64,000 nucleotides of DNA from Acetobacter suratthaniensis. GTDB lineage: Bacteria > Pseudomonadota > Alphaproteobacteria > Acetobacterales > Acetobacteraceae. Made by a program: the position numbers and the translations under genes. Location of the stretch: positions 62,001 through 126,000 of the forward strand of contig NZ_JAFVMG010000003.1 of the NCBI RefSeq assembly GCF_017377745.1, given 5' to 3'. Positions 16,381 through 25,284 of this stretch are shown in pieces (position 1 is the stretch's first letter; every line of letters starts with the position of its first letter). The notes below the pieces were generated by a model. That model ran no database searches, had not been told where the DNA came from, and was given only the letters and a program-made list of their open reading frames with translations.

Positions 16381-17907
16381 ATGTTGAACTGGCTGTATAA
16401 AGACGCCACCTTCCGCGTCAAAATCAGAACCGTGATGCTCTGTCTGGAGGCATATTTGATGCTCCAGATCCTGATCGAAGGGGTCGGTTATCTGGTGCAT
16501 GAGCCCGTGGAGCACATGTTCCTGATGAACATGAGCGCACTCGGCTTTGGCGAAATCGTTGTTTTCATGATCTGGGTCATGCTGACCCGTGTGGTCACGC
16601 AGCCGCTGGAAAGCCTCGTGGTTGTAGGCGAGCAGCTTGGCCGGGGCGAAGTCCGCGATAACAACGTGCAGTTTCTTGATAACCGTGATGAGTCCGGCAG
16701 GCTTTCGCGCGTTATGGTCGAGTTCGCCCGCAGCGTGCGCGAACAGACCGACGCCAAGTCCCGTCAGGAAGCCATGGCTGAGGAAATCAAGAAGTCTCTT
16801 GCCCAGAGCCAGGATCGTGACCGCCAGACGCATATGATCATCGAAGCGCTGGGCAACGCGCTTGAGGAAATGGCTCAGGGCGATCTGCGCAAGCAACTGA
16901 CTGACCCGATTTTTGATGGCGAGTTCGATCCGCTGCGTAAGGCGTTCAATAACTCCGTAACGCGGCTTAACGGTGCGCTACTTGCGGTTGCCAATAACTC
17001 CCAGCTTATTGCGACCGGCGCCACCGAAATTGCCACCGCATCGGACGATCTGGCCAAGCGCACGGAAAAGCAGGCTGCCAATCTCGGGCAGGCAGCAGCT
17101 ACGGTGCGCACCATCCGTGATGGCGTGCAGTTGACCGCCAAGGCCTGCACGGATGCCAGTGCTGAAAGCAAGCGTTCGCTTGAAAAAGTACGGCTGGCCA
17201 GCGGCGTGATGGAAGAAGCCACTAAGGCCATGGACGGGATCAAGAAATCCTCTGACTCCATCGGCGAGATCATTTCCGTGATTGATGGCATTGCCTTCCA
17301 GACCAACGTTCTGGCGCTCAATGCTGGTGTCGAGGCCGCCCGTGCGGGTGAAGCCGGGCGCGGCTTTGCCGTGGTGGCACAGGAAGTCCGTTCACTGGCC
17401 GAGCAGTCCGCCACATCGGCCAGCGAAATCAAGCATCTGATTTCCGTCTCGGCAGAGCAGGTTGATAAAGGTGTGGATCTGGTGCAGCAGACGGGCCGCT
17501 ATCTGGGCGAGTTCTCTGGCAGCACGCAGAATATTGCCACCCGTGTGGAAGAAATTTCGGCTGCGACGCAAGATCAGGCCACGCGCCTGTCCGAAATCAC
17601 GGTTTCCATTGGCGATATGGATCAGGTAACGCAGCAGAATGCGGCGATGGTGGAAGAAACGACCGCCGCCAGCCATAACCTGACGGCTGAAACCCGCACG
17701 CTTACGCAGACACTCAGCCGCTTCCGCATCAACCGCCGCAAGGACGATGGTGAGGCCCGCAGCCCGCAGCCCGCAGCAGCCCCGAGGCAGCGTGAAACAG
17801 TGGCGCTTAAGCCTGTCAGCCGCGAAGTGGCGCCACCTCGCCCGGTGCCTGCTGTGTCTTCCTCCCTTCCGACAACTTCTTCTGATCAGGGTTGGGAGGA
17901 GTTCTAA
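16381..17907 (+). CDS. mcp: Methyl-accepting chemotaxis protein without periplasmic sensor
   Basis: A 508-residue chemoreceptor. Two hydrophobic helices (about 16-38 and 50-72) are joined by only a dozen residues, so there is no ligand-binding periplasmic domain. HAMP-like segments follow ([19 protein letters not shown], and a second around [10 protein letters not shown]), then the cytoplasmic coiled coil with the invariant hairpin tip ([29 protein letters not shown]). The protein ends in GWEEF, a tail of the xWxxF type used to dock CheR or CheB. It is the first gene of the che operon, and the next gene begins inside its stop codon (TAATG), as for the receptor genes that lead rhizobial che operons. 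It probably senses an internal or membrane signal. Confidence 0.93.
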   Translation: MLNWLYKDATFRVKIRTVMLCLEAYLMLQILIEGVGYLVHEPVEHMFLMNMSALGFGEIVVFMIWVMLTRVVTQPLESLVVVGEQLGRGEVRDNNVQFLDNRDESGRLSRVMVEFARSVREQTDAKSRQEAMAEEIKKSLAQSQDRDRQTHMIIEALGNALEEMAQGDLRKQLTDPIFDGEFDPLRKAFNNSVTRLNGALLAVANNSQLIATGATEIATASDDLAKRTEKQAANLGQAAATVRTIRDGVQLTAKACTDASAESKRSLEKVRLASGVMEEATKAMDGIKKSSDSIGEIISVIDGIAFQTNVLALNAGVEAARAGEAGRGFAVVAQEVRSLAEQSATSASEIKHLISVSAEQVDKGVDLVQQTGRYLGEFSGSTQNIATRVEEISAATQDQATRLSEITVSIGDMDQVTQQNAAMVEETTAASHNLTAETRTLTQTLSRFRINRRKDDGEARSPQPAAAPRQRETVALKPVSREVAPPRPVPAVSSSLPTTSSDQGWEEF

Positions 17908-18206
17908 TGGCGAATGCTTCAGGTGCCGCTGTGTCGGCCGTGACCGTAACCCTGCCCGAACGACTGGATACGGCAGGGGCGGCTGGTCTGAAAAAGCTGA
18001 TCGAAGATGCGCTGGCTCAGGCCGCGCCTGAAGCTGTCAGCCTGGATGCGTCAGGCGTGACTTATATTGGTGGGCTTTGCTTGCAGCTTCTTCTTGCAAG
18101 TGGATGTACTGTAGCGGCTCCGTCTGAGCCGTTCAGGGAAGCATACGCCCTTTTTGGGGTTGGCGCGTTTTTGCCCGGACAGCCAGCCTCCTCCAAGGAG
18201 CAATAG
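17907..18206 (+). CDS. cheS: STAS-domain chemotaxis protein (CheS-like)
   Basis: A 99-residue protein consisting of one STAS fold: a strand TVTLPERLDTAGAAGLKKLIEDAL, then AVSLDASGVTYIGGLCLQLLLA, where many STAS proteins have a phosphorylatable Ser, and a C-terminal REAYALFGV helix. Its place between mcp and cheY1 is that of cheS in Sinorhizobium meliloti, where CheS binds CheA and speeds loss of phosphate from CheY1. The ATG overlaps the mcp stop by one base. The STAS fold is clear; equivalence to CheS rests on synteny and size. Confidence 0.78.
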   Translation: MANASGAAVSAVTVTLPERLDTAGAAGLKKLIEDALAQAAPEAVSLDASGVTYIGGLCLQLLLASGCTVAAPSEPFREAYALFGVGAFLPGQPASSKEQ

Positions 18207-18209
18207 ATT

Positions 18210-18593
18210 ATGACGGATAACAAGGGCGTGCGTGTCCTGACGATTGATGACTCCAGAACCATGCAGGGCATGTTGCGCAAGGTTCTGGAAGGCGCGGGTT
18301 ATGATGTGATTCAGGGTGGAGATGGTGTTGAAGGGCTTGAGGTTCTGCAAGCCGCCAACCCGCCGCCCAAAGCTGTCATTACCGATATCAATATGCCGCG
18401 GATGGATGGTTTCGAGGTGATCGAAGCTGTGCGTAAGCTTGATCAGTACAAGCATCTGCCAGTGATTGTCCTGACAACGGAAAGCGATCCCGAAAAGAAA
18501 GCCAGAGCCCGCGAGGCTGGGGCGACAGGGTGGATTGTTAAACCGTTCAGTACCGAAAGTCTTCTGGCGGCAATCCGCCGGGTTACGGCCTGA
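18210..18593 (+). CDS. cheY: Chemotaxis response regulator CheY1
   Basis: A 127-residue single receiver domain with all catalytic residues: acidic pair in TIDDSR (residues 13-14), phospho-acceptor Asp in VITDINMPRMDG (residue ~59), Thr in VLTTES and Lys in WIVKPFS. It starts 3 bases after the STAS gene. In two-CheY alphaproteobacterial systems the cheY before cheA is often the phosphate sink, while the other one controls the motor; which is which here cannot be read from sequence. Confidence 0.93.
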   Translation: MTDNKGVRVLTIDDSRTMQGMLRKVLEGAGYDVIQGGDGVEGLEVLQAANPPPKAVITDINMPRMDGFEVIEAVRKLDQYKHLPVIVLTTESDPEKKARAREAGATGWIVKPFSTESLLAAIRRVTA

Positions 18594-18609
18594 AGGAAAG
18601 GGCGCCGGA

Positions 18610-20847
18610 ATGAGTGGTGATATGGACGATATCCTCCAGGTTTTTTTCCAGGAGTGTGACGAACAGCTGCAGGAGCTGGAACGCGGTCTGAGTGCCCTGT
18701 CAGATGGGGATTCGGACCACGAGACCATTAATGCCGTCTTCCGCGCCGTTCATTCGATCAAAGGGGGCGCTGCGTCCTTTGGTCTCGAAAACCTTGTGCG
18801 TTTCGCGCATGTTTTTGAAAGTTCTCTGGATGGTCTGCGCTCGGGCCGGATCGTGCCTACGCATGACATCATGAAGACCTTTCTCAAGGCGATGGATGTT
18901 CTGAGCGATCTGGTGGTCGAGGCCAGAGGTGGGGCAGGGGTTGATCATGAGCGGGTGGCGGAAAGCCATGCCGAGCTTGAGGCAATCATCAACAGCGATG
19001 GTGCGCCCAAACCGGCCGAAGATGTCGTGCCACAGGATTTTGTGCCCGTGCCGATGGATTTCGTGCCGGTGCCAATGGACTTTGAACCGATCCCGGTCGA
19101 GATGGATTTCGGGTTTGATGAACCTGCGGCCACGCCTGATCTGGTGGTGAGTTTCCGCCCGCAGGACGCCATGTATGAGCGTGGTGACGATGCCCGTAAC
19201 ATCCTGATCGGCCTGCGTGATCTGGTGGCCACGGTGGAAGGCGGCGTGCTGAGTGTTACCTGTGACACCAGTGGTCTGCCGACCCTGCATGATCTGCAAC
19301 CCACACGGGCGTGTCTGTCCTGGCGAGTTGTGCTGCCTGCGGCTGTGTCCGAAGAAAGCGTGCATGGCGTTTTTGACTGGGTGAGCGATGTCTGTGACTT
19401 TAGCATCACCCATGAAGGTGCGGCTGAAGAAGCTCCGGCTGCGCCAGCCGTAGCGCCTGTTGTAGCTGCGCCCCCTGCGCCAGCAGCAGCTCCCGCGCCG
19501 GTGAGTGCCCCTGCTCACGAAGCTCCTGCTGCGGTACAGGCAGCGGCCCCCGTTCATGAGGTGGCACCTGCTGCGGTAACAAATGCCATCGCGGGGAATC
19601 CTGCGGCTCCGCCCCGCAAGACGGAACAGGCCGCGTCCATCCGTGTCGATCTGCACCGGATTGATGATCTGATGGATCTGGTCGGGGAACTGGTGATTGC
19701 TCAGGCTTCCATTGAAGCGCTGTCGCGCCGCAATGAGGGCGCGATGCAGCAGGAACTGACGCAGAGCATCAGCAGCATGCAGTCTCTGACGCGCGATATT
19801 CAGGATGCTGTCATGGCGGTGCGAGCGCAGCCTGTGCGCAGTGTGTTCCAGCGTATGCAGCGCGTAGTGCGTGAAGCCTGTTCCATGACCAAGAAGGACG
19901 TTGTCCTTCTGCTGGAAGGTGAAGACACGGAAGTTGACCGCACGCTGGTCGAAAAACTGACTGATCCGCTGACCCACATGCTGCGCAATGCCGTGGACCA
20001 CGGTATTGAAAAAGTGGAAGATCGTCTTGCCGCGGGCAAACCGGCGGAAGGGCATATTCTGCTTTCGGCCGGGCATCGTTCGGGCCGTATCCTTATCACC
20101 ATCAAGGATGATGGGGGCGGCATCAACCGCCAGCGCGTGCTGGAAACGGCCGTCAAGCGCGGGATTGTGGCGCCTGACGCGGTGCTGAGCGATGATGAGA
20201 TCAATAATCTGATTTTTGCTCCCGGCTTTTCAACGGCAGCCACCGTATCGGATCTTTCCGGGCGTGGGGTTGGTATGGATGTTGTTAAACAGGCTATTCT
20301 CAGCCTTGGTGGGCGCGTAACCATTCAGAGCGTGCCGGGTGAAGGCACGACATTCAGCCTGAGCCTGCCGCTGACCCTGGCTGTTCTGGACGGCATGCTG
20401 ATCGAGGCCGGTGAGTCCACCATGGTTATTCCCATCTCGTCGGTGGTGGAAACCATGATGATCGACCATAGGGATGTGTATCTGCTGCCCGATGGTGGAA
20501 ACATTATTTCCATTCGTGGCACATGTATGCCGCTCATCCCGCTTGCTGCGGAGTTGGGGCTGTCCAAAGCTCCCACGCAGGAAGCACTGGCCAATGCGGT
20601 TATTCTGGTGGTCGAAAATGAATCGGGTGGCCGGGCTGCTCTGGTTGTGGATGAAATCCGCGATCAGACACAGGTGGTTATCAAGAGCATTGAAAAGAAC
20701 TACCGGCAGATCTCTGGTGTCTCCGCTGCTACCATTCTGGGAGATGGGAGCGTATCCCTCATTCTGGATGTGCCAGCGCTGATTGGAACGGCGATCCGTA
20801 AGATTGATAACAGGTCACCGAATGCTCGCACCGGGCTTGCTGCCTGA
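18610..20847 (+). CDS. cheA: Chemotaxis histidine kinase CheA
   Basis: A 745-residue kinase with the full CheA layout. P1 has the phosphorylated His in VHSIKGGAASFG (H48). A middle domain at about 175-268 is of a type common in alphaproteobacterial CheA, followed by a ~70-residue Ala/Pro linker. The dimerisation and ATP-binding domains follow, with N-box MLRNAVDHGIE, G1 DDGGGI and G2 GRGVGMDVV, and then a CheW-like P5 domain. Between P1 and the middle domain is a short tandem repeat of FVPVPMD (residues 143-156). ATG 18610 with AAGGAAAGG upstream was preferred to an earlier in-frame ATG at 18535 that lies inside cheY. It phosphorylates CheY1, CheY2 and CheB. Confidence 0.96.
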   Translation: MSGDMDDILQVFFQECDEQLQELERGLSALSDGDSDHETINAVFRAVHSIKGGAASFGLENLVRFAHVFESSLDGLRSGRIVPTHDIMKTFLKAMDVLSDLVVEARGGAGVDHERVAESHAELEAIINSDGAPKPAEDVVPQDFVPVPMDFVPVPMDFEPIPVEMDFGFDEPAATPDLVVSFRPQDAMYERGDDARNILIGLRDLVATVEGGVLSVTCDTSGLPTLHDLQPTRACLSWRVVLPAAVSEESVHGVFDWVSDVCDFSITHEGAAEEAPAAPAVAPVVAAPPAPAAAPAPVSAPAHEAPAAVQAAAPVHEVAPAAVTNAIAGNPAAPPRKTEQAASIRVDLHRIDDLMDLVGELVIAQASIEALSRRNEGAMQQELTQSISSMQSLTRDIQDAVMAVRAQPVRSVFQRMQRVVREACSMTKKDVVLLLEGEDTEVDRTLVEKLTDPLTHMLRNAVDHGIEKVEDRLAAGKPAEGHILLSAGHRSGRILITIKDDGGGINRQRVLETAVKRGIVAPDAVLSDDEINNLIFAPGFSTAATVSDLSGRGVGMDVVKQAILSLGGRVTIQSVPGEGTTFSLSLPLTLAVLDGMLIEAGESTMVIPISSVVETMMIDHRDVYLLPDGGNIISIRGTCMPLIPLAAELGLSKAPTQEALANAVILVVENESGGRAALVVDEIRDQTQVVIKSIEKNYRQISGVSAATILGDGSVSLILDVPALIGTAIRKIDNRSPNARTGLAA
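19036..19110 (+). repeat. Tandem FVPVPMD-coding repeat in cheA
   Basis: The coding sequence contains two exact copies of the peptide FVPVPMD and a third degenerate copy (FEPIPVEMD) in a row, at the place where other CheA proteins have the P1-P2 linker. The pattern suggests slippage in a flexible linker. Confidence 0.75.
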
Positions 20848-20893
20848 GCGGGTTTCTGACGTGGCGCGCTGTGTTTGAGCAAGGAAGCCGGGG

Positions 20894-21361
20894 ATGACGG
20901 AAAAAAACAAAGAAGACGGCGTGGACGCCAAGATTGTCAAAATGATCGTGTTCGCCATCGGAGATCAGGAATATTGTATTCCGATACTGAGCGTGCGCGA
21001 AATCCGCGGGTTTGAAAAAACTACGGCCCTGCCGTTTGCGCCCCATTATGTATGTGGCGCAATTAACCTGCGCGGCATCATTCTGACGGTTATTGATCTG
21101 GCGATCTATCTCAATATTCAGCCGCAGGCGGATAACCCGCGCCGTGTCGCGATTATTGTCGAGTCCAAAAACGGGGTTGTTTGCGGCCTTCTGGTTGATA
21201 GGGTGATCGACATGGCGGATATCGACATGAACGATGTACAGGCCGTGTCCGAGGAAAGCAGCAGCCTGAGCGGTCTTGTCATGGTCAATAACCGGATGAT
21301 TGGCGTATTGCAGCTTGAAACCGTTGTGGGTGAACTCGTTGGGGACATGGTTACCGAATGA
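20894..21361 (+). CDS. cheW: Chemotaxis coupling protein CheW
   Basis: A 155-residue CheW domain protein (KMIVFAIGDQEYCIPILSVREI, then FAPHYVCGAINLRGIILTVIDL and LLVDRVIDMADI). It couples receptors to CheA. ATG 20894 follows a GGAAGCCGGGG sequence. The stop overlaps the cheR start by 4 bases. It is one of two cheW genes in the window; this one is in the operon context. Confidence 0.95.
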   Translation: MTEKNKEDGVDAKIVKMIVFAIGDQEYCIPILSVREIRGFEKTTALPFAPHYVCGAINLRGIILTVIDLAIYLNIQPQADNPRRVAIIVESKNGVVCGLLVDRVIDMADIDMNDVQAVSEESSSLSGLVMVNNRMIGVLQLETVVGELVGDMVTE

Positions 21362-22200
21362 AGTCCCTGATGCCGGGTGCGGAGACGGATTATACCGACA
21401 CTGATTTTCAAAGGGTGCGTGCCATAGCTTTTGAGGAAGCGGGTATCAGCTTACCTGAGTCCAAAAAAACGCTTGTTTACTCGCGTCTTTCCCGCCGGTT
21501 GCGGGAGTTGGGGTATGGTTCGTTCCAGAGCTATCTGGATTTTGTAAAAACACCGGCTGGTCAGGCAGAGATGGAAAAGCTCATCTGTGCCCTGACAACC
21601 AACGTGACGAGCTTTTTCAGGGAAAAAAAGCACTTCGAGCATCTAGAGGCCGAAGTGCTGCCCCGTCTGGCCCGTACAGCGCGGAGCGGTGGCCGGGTGC
21701 GGCTATGGTCTGCGGCCTGCTCAACCGGGCAGGAGCCGTGGAGCATGGCCATGTCTGTCATGTCTGGCATTCCCGATGCGCCATCGCATGATGTGCGGCT
21801 GCTGGCGACAGACATTAATTCGGAAGTGGTGGCACAGGCTGCCAGCGGTACGTATCCTGCCAGCGAGACAGAAGGTCTTTCAGCGGAAAACCGCGCGAAA
21901 TACATGGAGCCCACTGGGGATGGAAACCTGCGTTTTGCGGGGCCGATTTGCCAGCTACCTGCTTTTCGGGTTTTGAACCTGAATGCTGAATGGCCGATAA
22001 AAGGCACGTTTGCCGCCATTTTTTGCCGCAACGTGGTCATTTATTTTGACGACGAGACCCGCGAAAAGCTGTGGCGCCGTCTGGCGGACAGGCTGGAACC
22101 GGGCGGGTTTCTGTACGTTGGTCATTCCGAGCGCGTTGCCACGACGGCATTATGCCGTCTGGAACAGGTCGCTCCTACTATTTACAGAAAGGACTCGTAA
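21358..22200 (+). CDS. cheR: Chemoreceptor methyltransferase CheR
   Basis: A 280-residue protein with the CheR N-terminal helical domain (ISLPESKKTLVYSRLSRRLRELG) and the S-adenosylmethionine-binding domain (VRLWSAACSTGQEPWSMAM, LLATDINSEVV, IFCRNVVIYFDDETREKLW). It methylates Glu/Gln residues of receptors in adaptation. The receptor gene at the head of the operon ends in a xWxxF tail that fits CheR docking. It is coupled to cheW by a 4-base overlap. Confidence 0.96.
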   Translation: MKSLMPGAETDYTDTDFQRVRAIAFEEAGISLPESKKTLVYSRLSRRLRELGYGSFQSYLDFVKTPAGQAEMEKLICALTTNVTSFFREKKHFEHLEAEVLPRLARTARSGGRVRLWSAACSTGQEPWSMAMSVMSGIPDAPSHDVRLLATDINSEVVAQAASGTYPASETEGLSAENRAKYMEPTGDGNLRFAGPICQLPAFRVLNLNAEWPIKGTFAAIFCRNVVIYFDDETREKLWRRLADRLEPGGFLYVGHSERVATTALCRLEQVAPTIYRKDS

Positions 22201-22203
22201 GCC

Positions 22204-23250
22204 ATGGAGCAACCTGTAAAGGTTCTCGTGGTCGATGACTCACGGACAATCCGCGCACTGATCCGCCGCTCGTTCGAGAAGTACCCCCAGATTGTTATCT
22301 GTGGCGAGGCCGCGAATCCGATTGAAGCGCGTGATCTGATTATCAAGGACCAGCCTGACGTCATTACCCTCGACGTTGAAATGCCCGGTATGAACGGGTT
22401 GCAGTTTCTTGAAAAAATCATGCGTTTGCGGCCGATTCCTGTTGTTATGGTTTCGGCACTGACCGCACGTGGCGCGGAAACAGCTATTACCGCGTTGCAG
22501 ATGGGCGCGTTTGACTGCTTTCCCAAACCGGTTTCGGTTATGGGGGCGGATGCTTTTGCAGGGCTTGCACGGCTTGTCATTCAGGCTGCTCATTCCTGCC
22601 CGGGAGCCCGGGCCGATGCAACGCAGGGTCTTCAGGCGGCGGTGCCTCATGGCCCCGAACGGGCTTGGGTGCGCGCGTTTGATCTGGTGGCAATCGGGTC
22701 TTCAACCGGTGGGGTTGAAGCGCTGGAGCAGGTTCTGTCGGGCTTTCCCCGCCAAAGCCCGCCTATTGTCATCTGTCAGCACATGCCTGCGCTTTTTACA
22801 GCCAGCTTTGCCAACAGGCTTGACCTGAAACTTGCCCCGCTTTCCATTGCTGAAGGCAAGGATGGCGAAGTTCTGAGCCCAGGGGATGTCAGGATTGCTC
22901 CCGGTGGGGAACGGCACATGGTGGTTGAACGGCGGGATGGTCACTATATGACACGTCTGCTTAGCGCACCGCCAGTTAACGGCCATTGTCCTTCGGTAGA
23001 TATGCTGTTCGATTCCGTGGCGGAAGCCGCAGGGCGTGAAGCTCTGGGTATTATCCTGACCGGTATGGGGCAGGATGGCGCGGAAGGACTGCTTGCCATG
23101 CGACGGGCAGGTGCGCAGACGATTGCTCAGGACAAGGCGTCCTCAGTGGTTTATGGCATGCCAAGAGTTGCGGCTGAAATTGGGGCGGCGGAGCATATCG
23201 TTCCCCTGAACCAGATTGCGACGGCGGCTATGGCCATTCGGGCGCATTAA
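22204..23250 (+). CDS. cheB: Chemotaxis methylesterase/response regulator CheB
   Basis: A 348-residue protein. The receiver domain carries VVDDSRT and Asp in TLDVEMPGMNG. The C-terminal methylesterase carries the catalytic Ser in GSSTGG, His in ICQHMP and Asp in GMGQDGAEG. It removes methyl groups from (or deamidates) receptors when phosphorylated by CheA. It starts 3 bases after cheR and has normal length. Confidence 0.96.
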   Translation: MEQPVKVLVVDDSRTIRALIRRSFEKYPQIVICGEAANPIEARDLIIKDQPDVITLDVEMPGMNGLQFLEKIMRLRPIPVVMVSALTARGAETAITALQMGAFDCFPKPVSVMGADAFAGLARLVIQAAHSCPGARADATQGLQAAVPHGPERAWVRAFDLVAIGSSTGGVEALEQVLSGFPRQSPPIVICQHMPALFTASFANRLDLKLAPLSIAEGKDGEVLSPGDVRIAPGGERHMVVERRDGHYMTRLLSAPPVNGHCPSVDMLFDSVAEAAGREALGIILTGMGQDGAEGLLAMRRAGAQTIAQDKASSVVYGMPRVAAEIGAAEHIVPLNQIATAAMAIRAH

Positions 23251-23333
23251 CAGACTTATATGGGTGGAATACCGCCTGCGATGGCGGGGACGGCGTCTTG
23301 GCTGTCCATAAAAAACGGGAAAAGGGTTAGACA

Positions 23334-23723
23334 ATGCCAGCGGCATCGCAAATCAGGGCTCTTATTGTTGATGACCAGTCTTCTATCCGGCAGGTCTTGG
23401 CCAATAGCCTGGCGCAGCTTGGGTTCACGAACATTGCCCAGCGTAAGGATGGCAAGGAAGCGGTCGAGTATCTTGATCAGAACCCGGCACATCTTGTCAT
23501 TTCCGATTTCAACATGCCGGTTATGGATGGTCTGGCGCTGCTTAAAGCGGTGCGTGCCAACCCCAAAACCCAGAAAGTCGCCTTTATTATTCTGACTAGC
23601 GAGGCCAGCAAGGATCTCGTGCAGGAAGCCGTGAAGGCGGGCGTCAACAACTTTTTGGCCAAGCCCTATACTGTTGCGAAACTGCGTGAAGTTCTGGAAA
23701 AAGTGTTCGGGCCTATCACGTGA
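23334..23723 (+). CDS. cheY: Chemotaxis response regulator CheY2
   Basis: A 129-residue receiver domain with acidic pair IVDDQS, Asp in VISDFNMPVMDG (residue ~58), Thr in ILTSEAS and Lys in FLAKPYT, all intact. It follows an 83-base gap after cheB and overlaps cheD by 4 bases. By synteny with rhizobial operons this is the cheY2 position, where the product is the main motor-binding regulator. Confidence 0.93.
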   Translation: MPAASQIRALIVDDQSSIRQVLANSLAQLGFTNIAQRKDGKEAVEYLDQNPAHLVISDFNMPVMDGLALLKAVRANPKTQKVAFIILTSEASKDLVQEAVKAGVNNFLAKPYTVAKLREVLEKVFGPIT

Positions 23724-24280
23724 GGCATATTGAGGGCGCTACGACCGTTATTCAGGGTGAAGTGGTTATCTCTGATAACCCTTCAACCGTGCTTGTGACC
23801 CTGCTTGGGTCCTGTATTTCGGTCTGCATGTTTGACCCTGAGGCGCGTGTGGGGGGGATGAACCATTTCCTTCTGCCCGGCGGCGGTGGTGGTCAGGATG
23901 GCATGGCGTTGCGTTTTGGCGTGAATTCCATGGAAATGCTGATTAACGGTATTCTTAAAGCCGGTGGTAGCCGGAACAGTCTGGTCTGCAAGGTTTTTGG
24001 GGGCGCTGCTGTTGTGCCGTCATTAGGGCGGGTCGGGCATGAAAACTGCCATTTTGTACAACAGTATCTGGCTGATGAAGGCATTAGCTGCATCTCGCAC
24101 AGTCTTGGTGGCATTTTGGCCAGACGTGTCCGGTTCTGGCCGACAACAGGGCGTGCTCAGCAAAATCTGGTACAAGACACCCAGGCTATCGGGCGTCAGG
24201 AAGAAGCCTACAACCGGCGCGAAACAGAAGCGGGCCGCAAATGGGCAAAAGAAGCAATATCCGATGTTGAACTGTTCTGA
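23720..24280 (+). CDS. cheD: Chemoreceptor glutamine deamidase CheD
   Basis: A 186-residue CheD protein with the catalytic Cys in LLGSCISVCMFD and His in GMNHFLLPG, and the later KVFGGA motif. CheD deamidates receptor glutamines. The start is GTG 23720, overlapping cheY2 by 4 bases. The last residues, DVELF, resemble the end of the next gene's product (EVDLF), although the two proteins are otherwise unrelated. The C-terminal ~40 residues (after the catalytic core) are charged and helical. Confidence 0.94.
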   Translation: MRHIEGATTVIQGEVVISDNPSTVLVTLLGSCISVCMFDPEARVGGMNHFLLPGGGGGQDGMALRFGVNSMEMLINGILKAGGSRNSLVCKVFGGAAVVPSLGRVGHENCHFVQQYLADEGISCISHSLGGILARRVRFWPTTGRAQQNLVQDTQAIGRQEEAYNRRETEAGRKWAKEAISDVELF

Positions 24281-24309
24281 GTGCCCGGGCTGAAAAGGAT
24301 TTAAAGAGA

Positions 24310-24690
24310 ATGCCGTCTGTGACGAATACTGCGCTCCCATCTGAAACGATTTCGGTGCATCACGCGCTGGAAAAAGTAACGGGACTGCTCGAAACAGCCG
24401 GGACCTTGTTCCTTGATGCACAGAACACAGTGGGAGAGTGCACAAAAACACTCACCTTGTGTGATGAGGAAGTAAAAAGCCTGCAACAGCTTGATGTCGC
24501 GACGCAGACAGTAGAAGCTGTCGCTTCTATTTTAAGGAATATTCTGGACAATCCGACACTTGATCTGTCGGCGGACATGCCACTGCCCGCTCTGTATGCA
24601 GGGGTAAAGTTAAGCGAAATTGTCAGGATTCTGAAAGGTGAGCCGGGCGACCATGTGCCGATCCCGGCGGGCGAAGTCGATCTGTTCTGA
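24310..24690 (+). CDS. cheT: CheT-like chemotaxis protein (putative CheZ-type CheY phosphatase)
   Basis: A 126-residue, mostly helical protein at the end of the che operon. Residues 58-76 (SLQQLDVATQTVEAVASIL) contain Asp62 and Gln66 in the D-x-x-x-Q spacing that CheZ uses to remove phosphate from CheY (D143/Q147 in E. coli), with hydrophobic residues at the matching positions. An upstream helix (about 18-50) could form the other half of a CheZ-like hairpin. The protein ends in EVDLF, comparable in place to the CheY-binding tail of CheZ. Its operon position and ~13 kDa size match CheT of Sinorhizobium meliloti, described as having a DxxxQ motif. This is a motif and synteny assignment; overall similarity to CheZ is weak. 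Confidence 0.68.
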   Translation: MPSVTNTALPSETISVHHALEKVTGLLETAGTLFLDAQNTVGECTKTLTLCDEEVKSLQQLDVATQTVEAVASILRNILDNPTLDLSADMPLPALYAGVKLSEIVRILKGEPGDHVPIPAGEVDLF

Positions 24691-24763
24691 TTTCGCCGCA
24701 GTCTTGCGCCTGTAAACGCTGAGTCGAGACAGGCATAAGACGCCGTTTAAAGTCTGTTTTTTT

Positions 24764-25159
24764 TTACAGAATACCGTAAGACATGTCGCTTTCGGTAACG
24801 GATGCTGTCTCCAGCCCTTCCAGTACATTCTGGGCAATGTCGATCAGTGGGTCAAAGCTGAGAGAAGGATCAACCAGCAGCTTGATACCATAGCGCTGAG
24901 CTTGATCGGCCAGCCGTATGAACAGTTCCCGATCTTCCAGCGGGGTTGCGGCCCCTGTTTCGCTGATATTGGCCTTCATGATCAGGCCCCACATTTGCTG
25001 GTGCTTGTCCAGCGCTGCGCTGCGTACGGCGGGGTCGGTGCTGTCGCGGGCTTTTTCCAGTTCGATCAGCAATAATCTGAAACAGGCTGCATCGGCGTCT
25101 CTACCGCTGATGGCGGTTTCACTAACTGCTTGATAGGCTCTCATTGCCGGGTGGATCAT
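24764..25159 (-). CDS. flaF: Flagellin regulator FlaF
   Basis: A 131-residue helical protein starting AYQAV and containing the FlaF pattern (RLLLIELEKARD, LDKHQQMWGLIMKANI, RELFIRLADQAQRYGI). In Alphaproteobacteria FlaF promotes flagellin translation or secretion, working against FlbT. It lies directly downstream of the flagellin gene on the same strand, as is typical, but behind the flagellin terminator, so it needs read-through or its own promoter. No flbT is seen in the window. Confidence 0.85.
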   Translation of the reverse strand: MIHPAMRAYQAVSETAISGRDADAACFRLLLIELEKARDSTDPAVRSAALDKHQQMWGLIMKANISETGAATPLEDRELFIRLADQAQRYGIKLLVDPSLSFDPLIDIAQNVLEGLETASVTESDMSYGIL

Positions 25160-25284
25160 CGCGTTACCATCTGTAGCCTGTTTTTCTGGCCGCTAAGAAA
25201 AGCACCAGTCCGCAGTAAAAATATCCTACTCCGACGATACTGACCAGATGGCATATAAAATTTACGCGATGGCCCAAAAAGAAA

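Noticed and set aside
18700..20076. A minus-strand open frame of 458 codons opposite cheA
   Set aside because: Shadow of the cheA coding frame with no recognisable domain.
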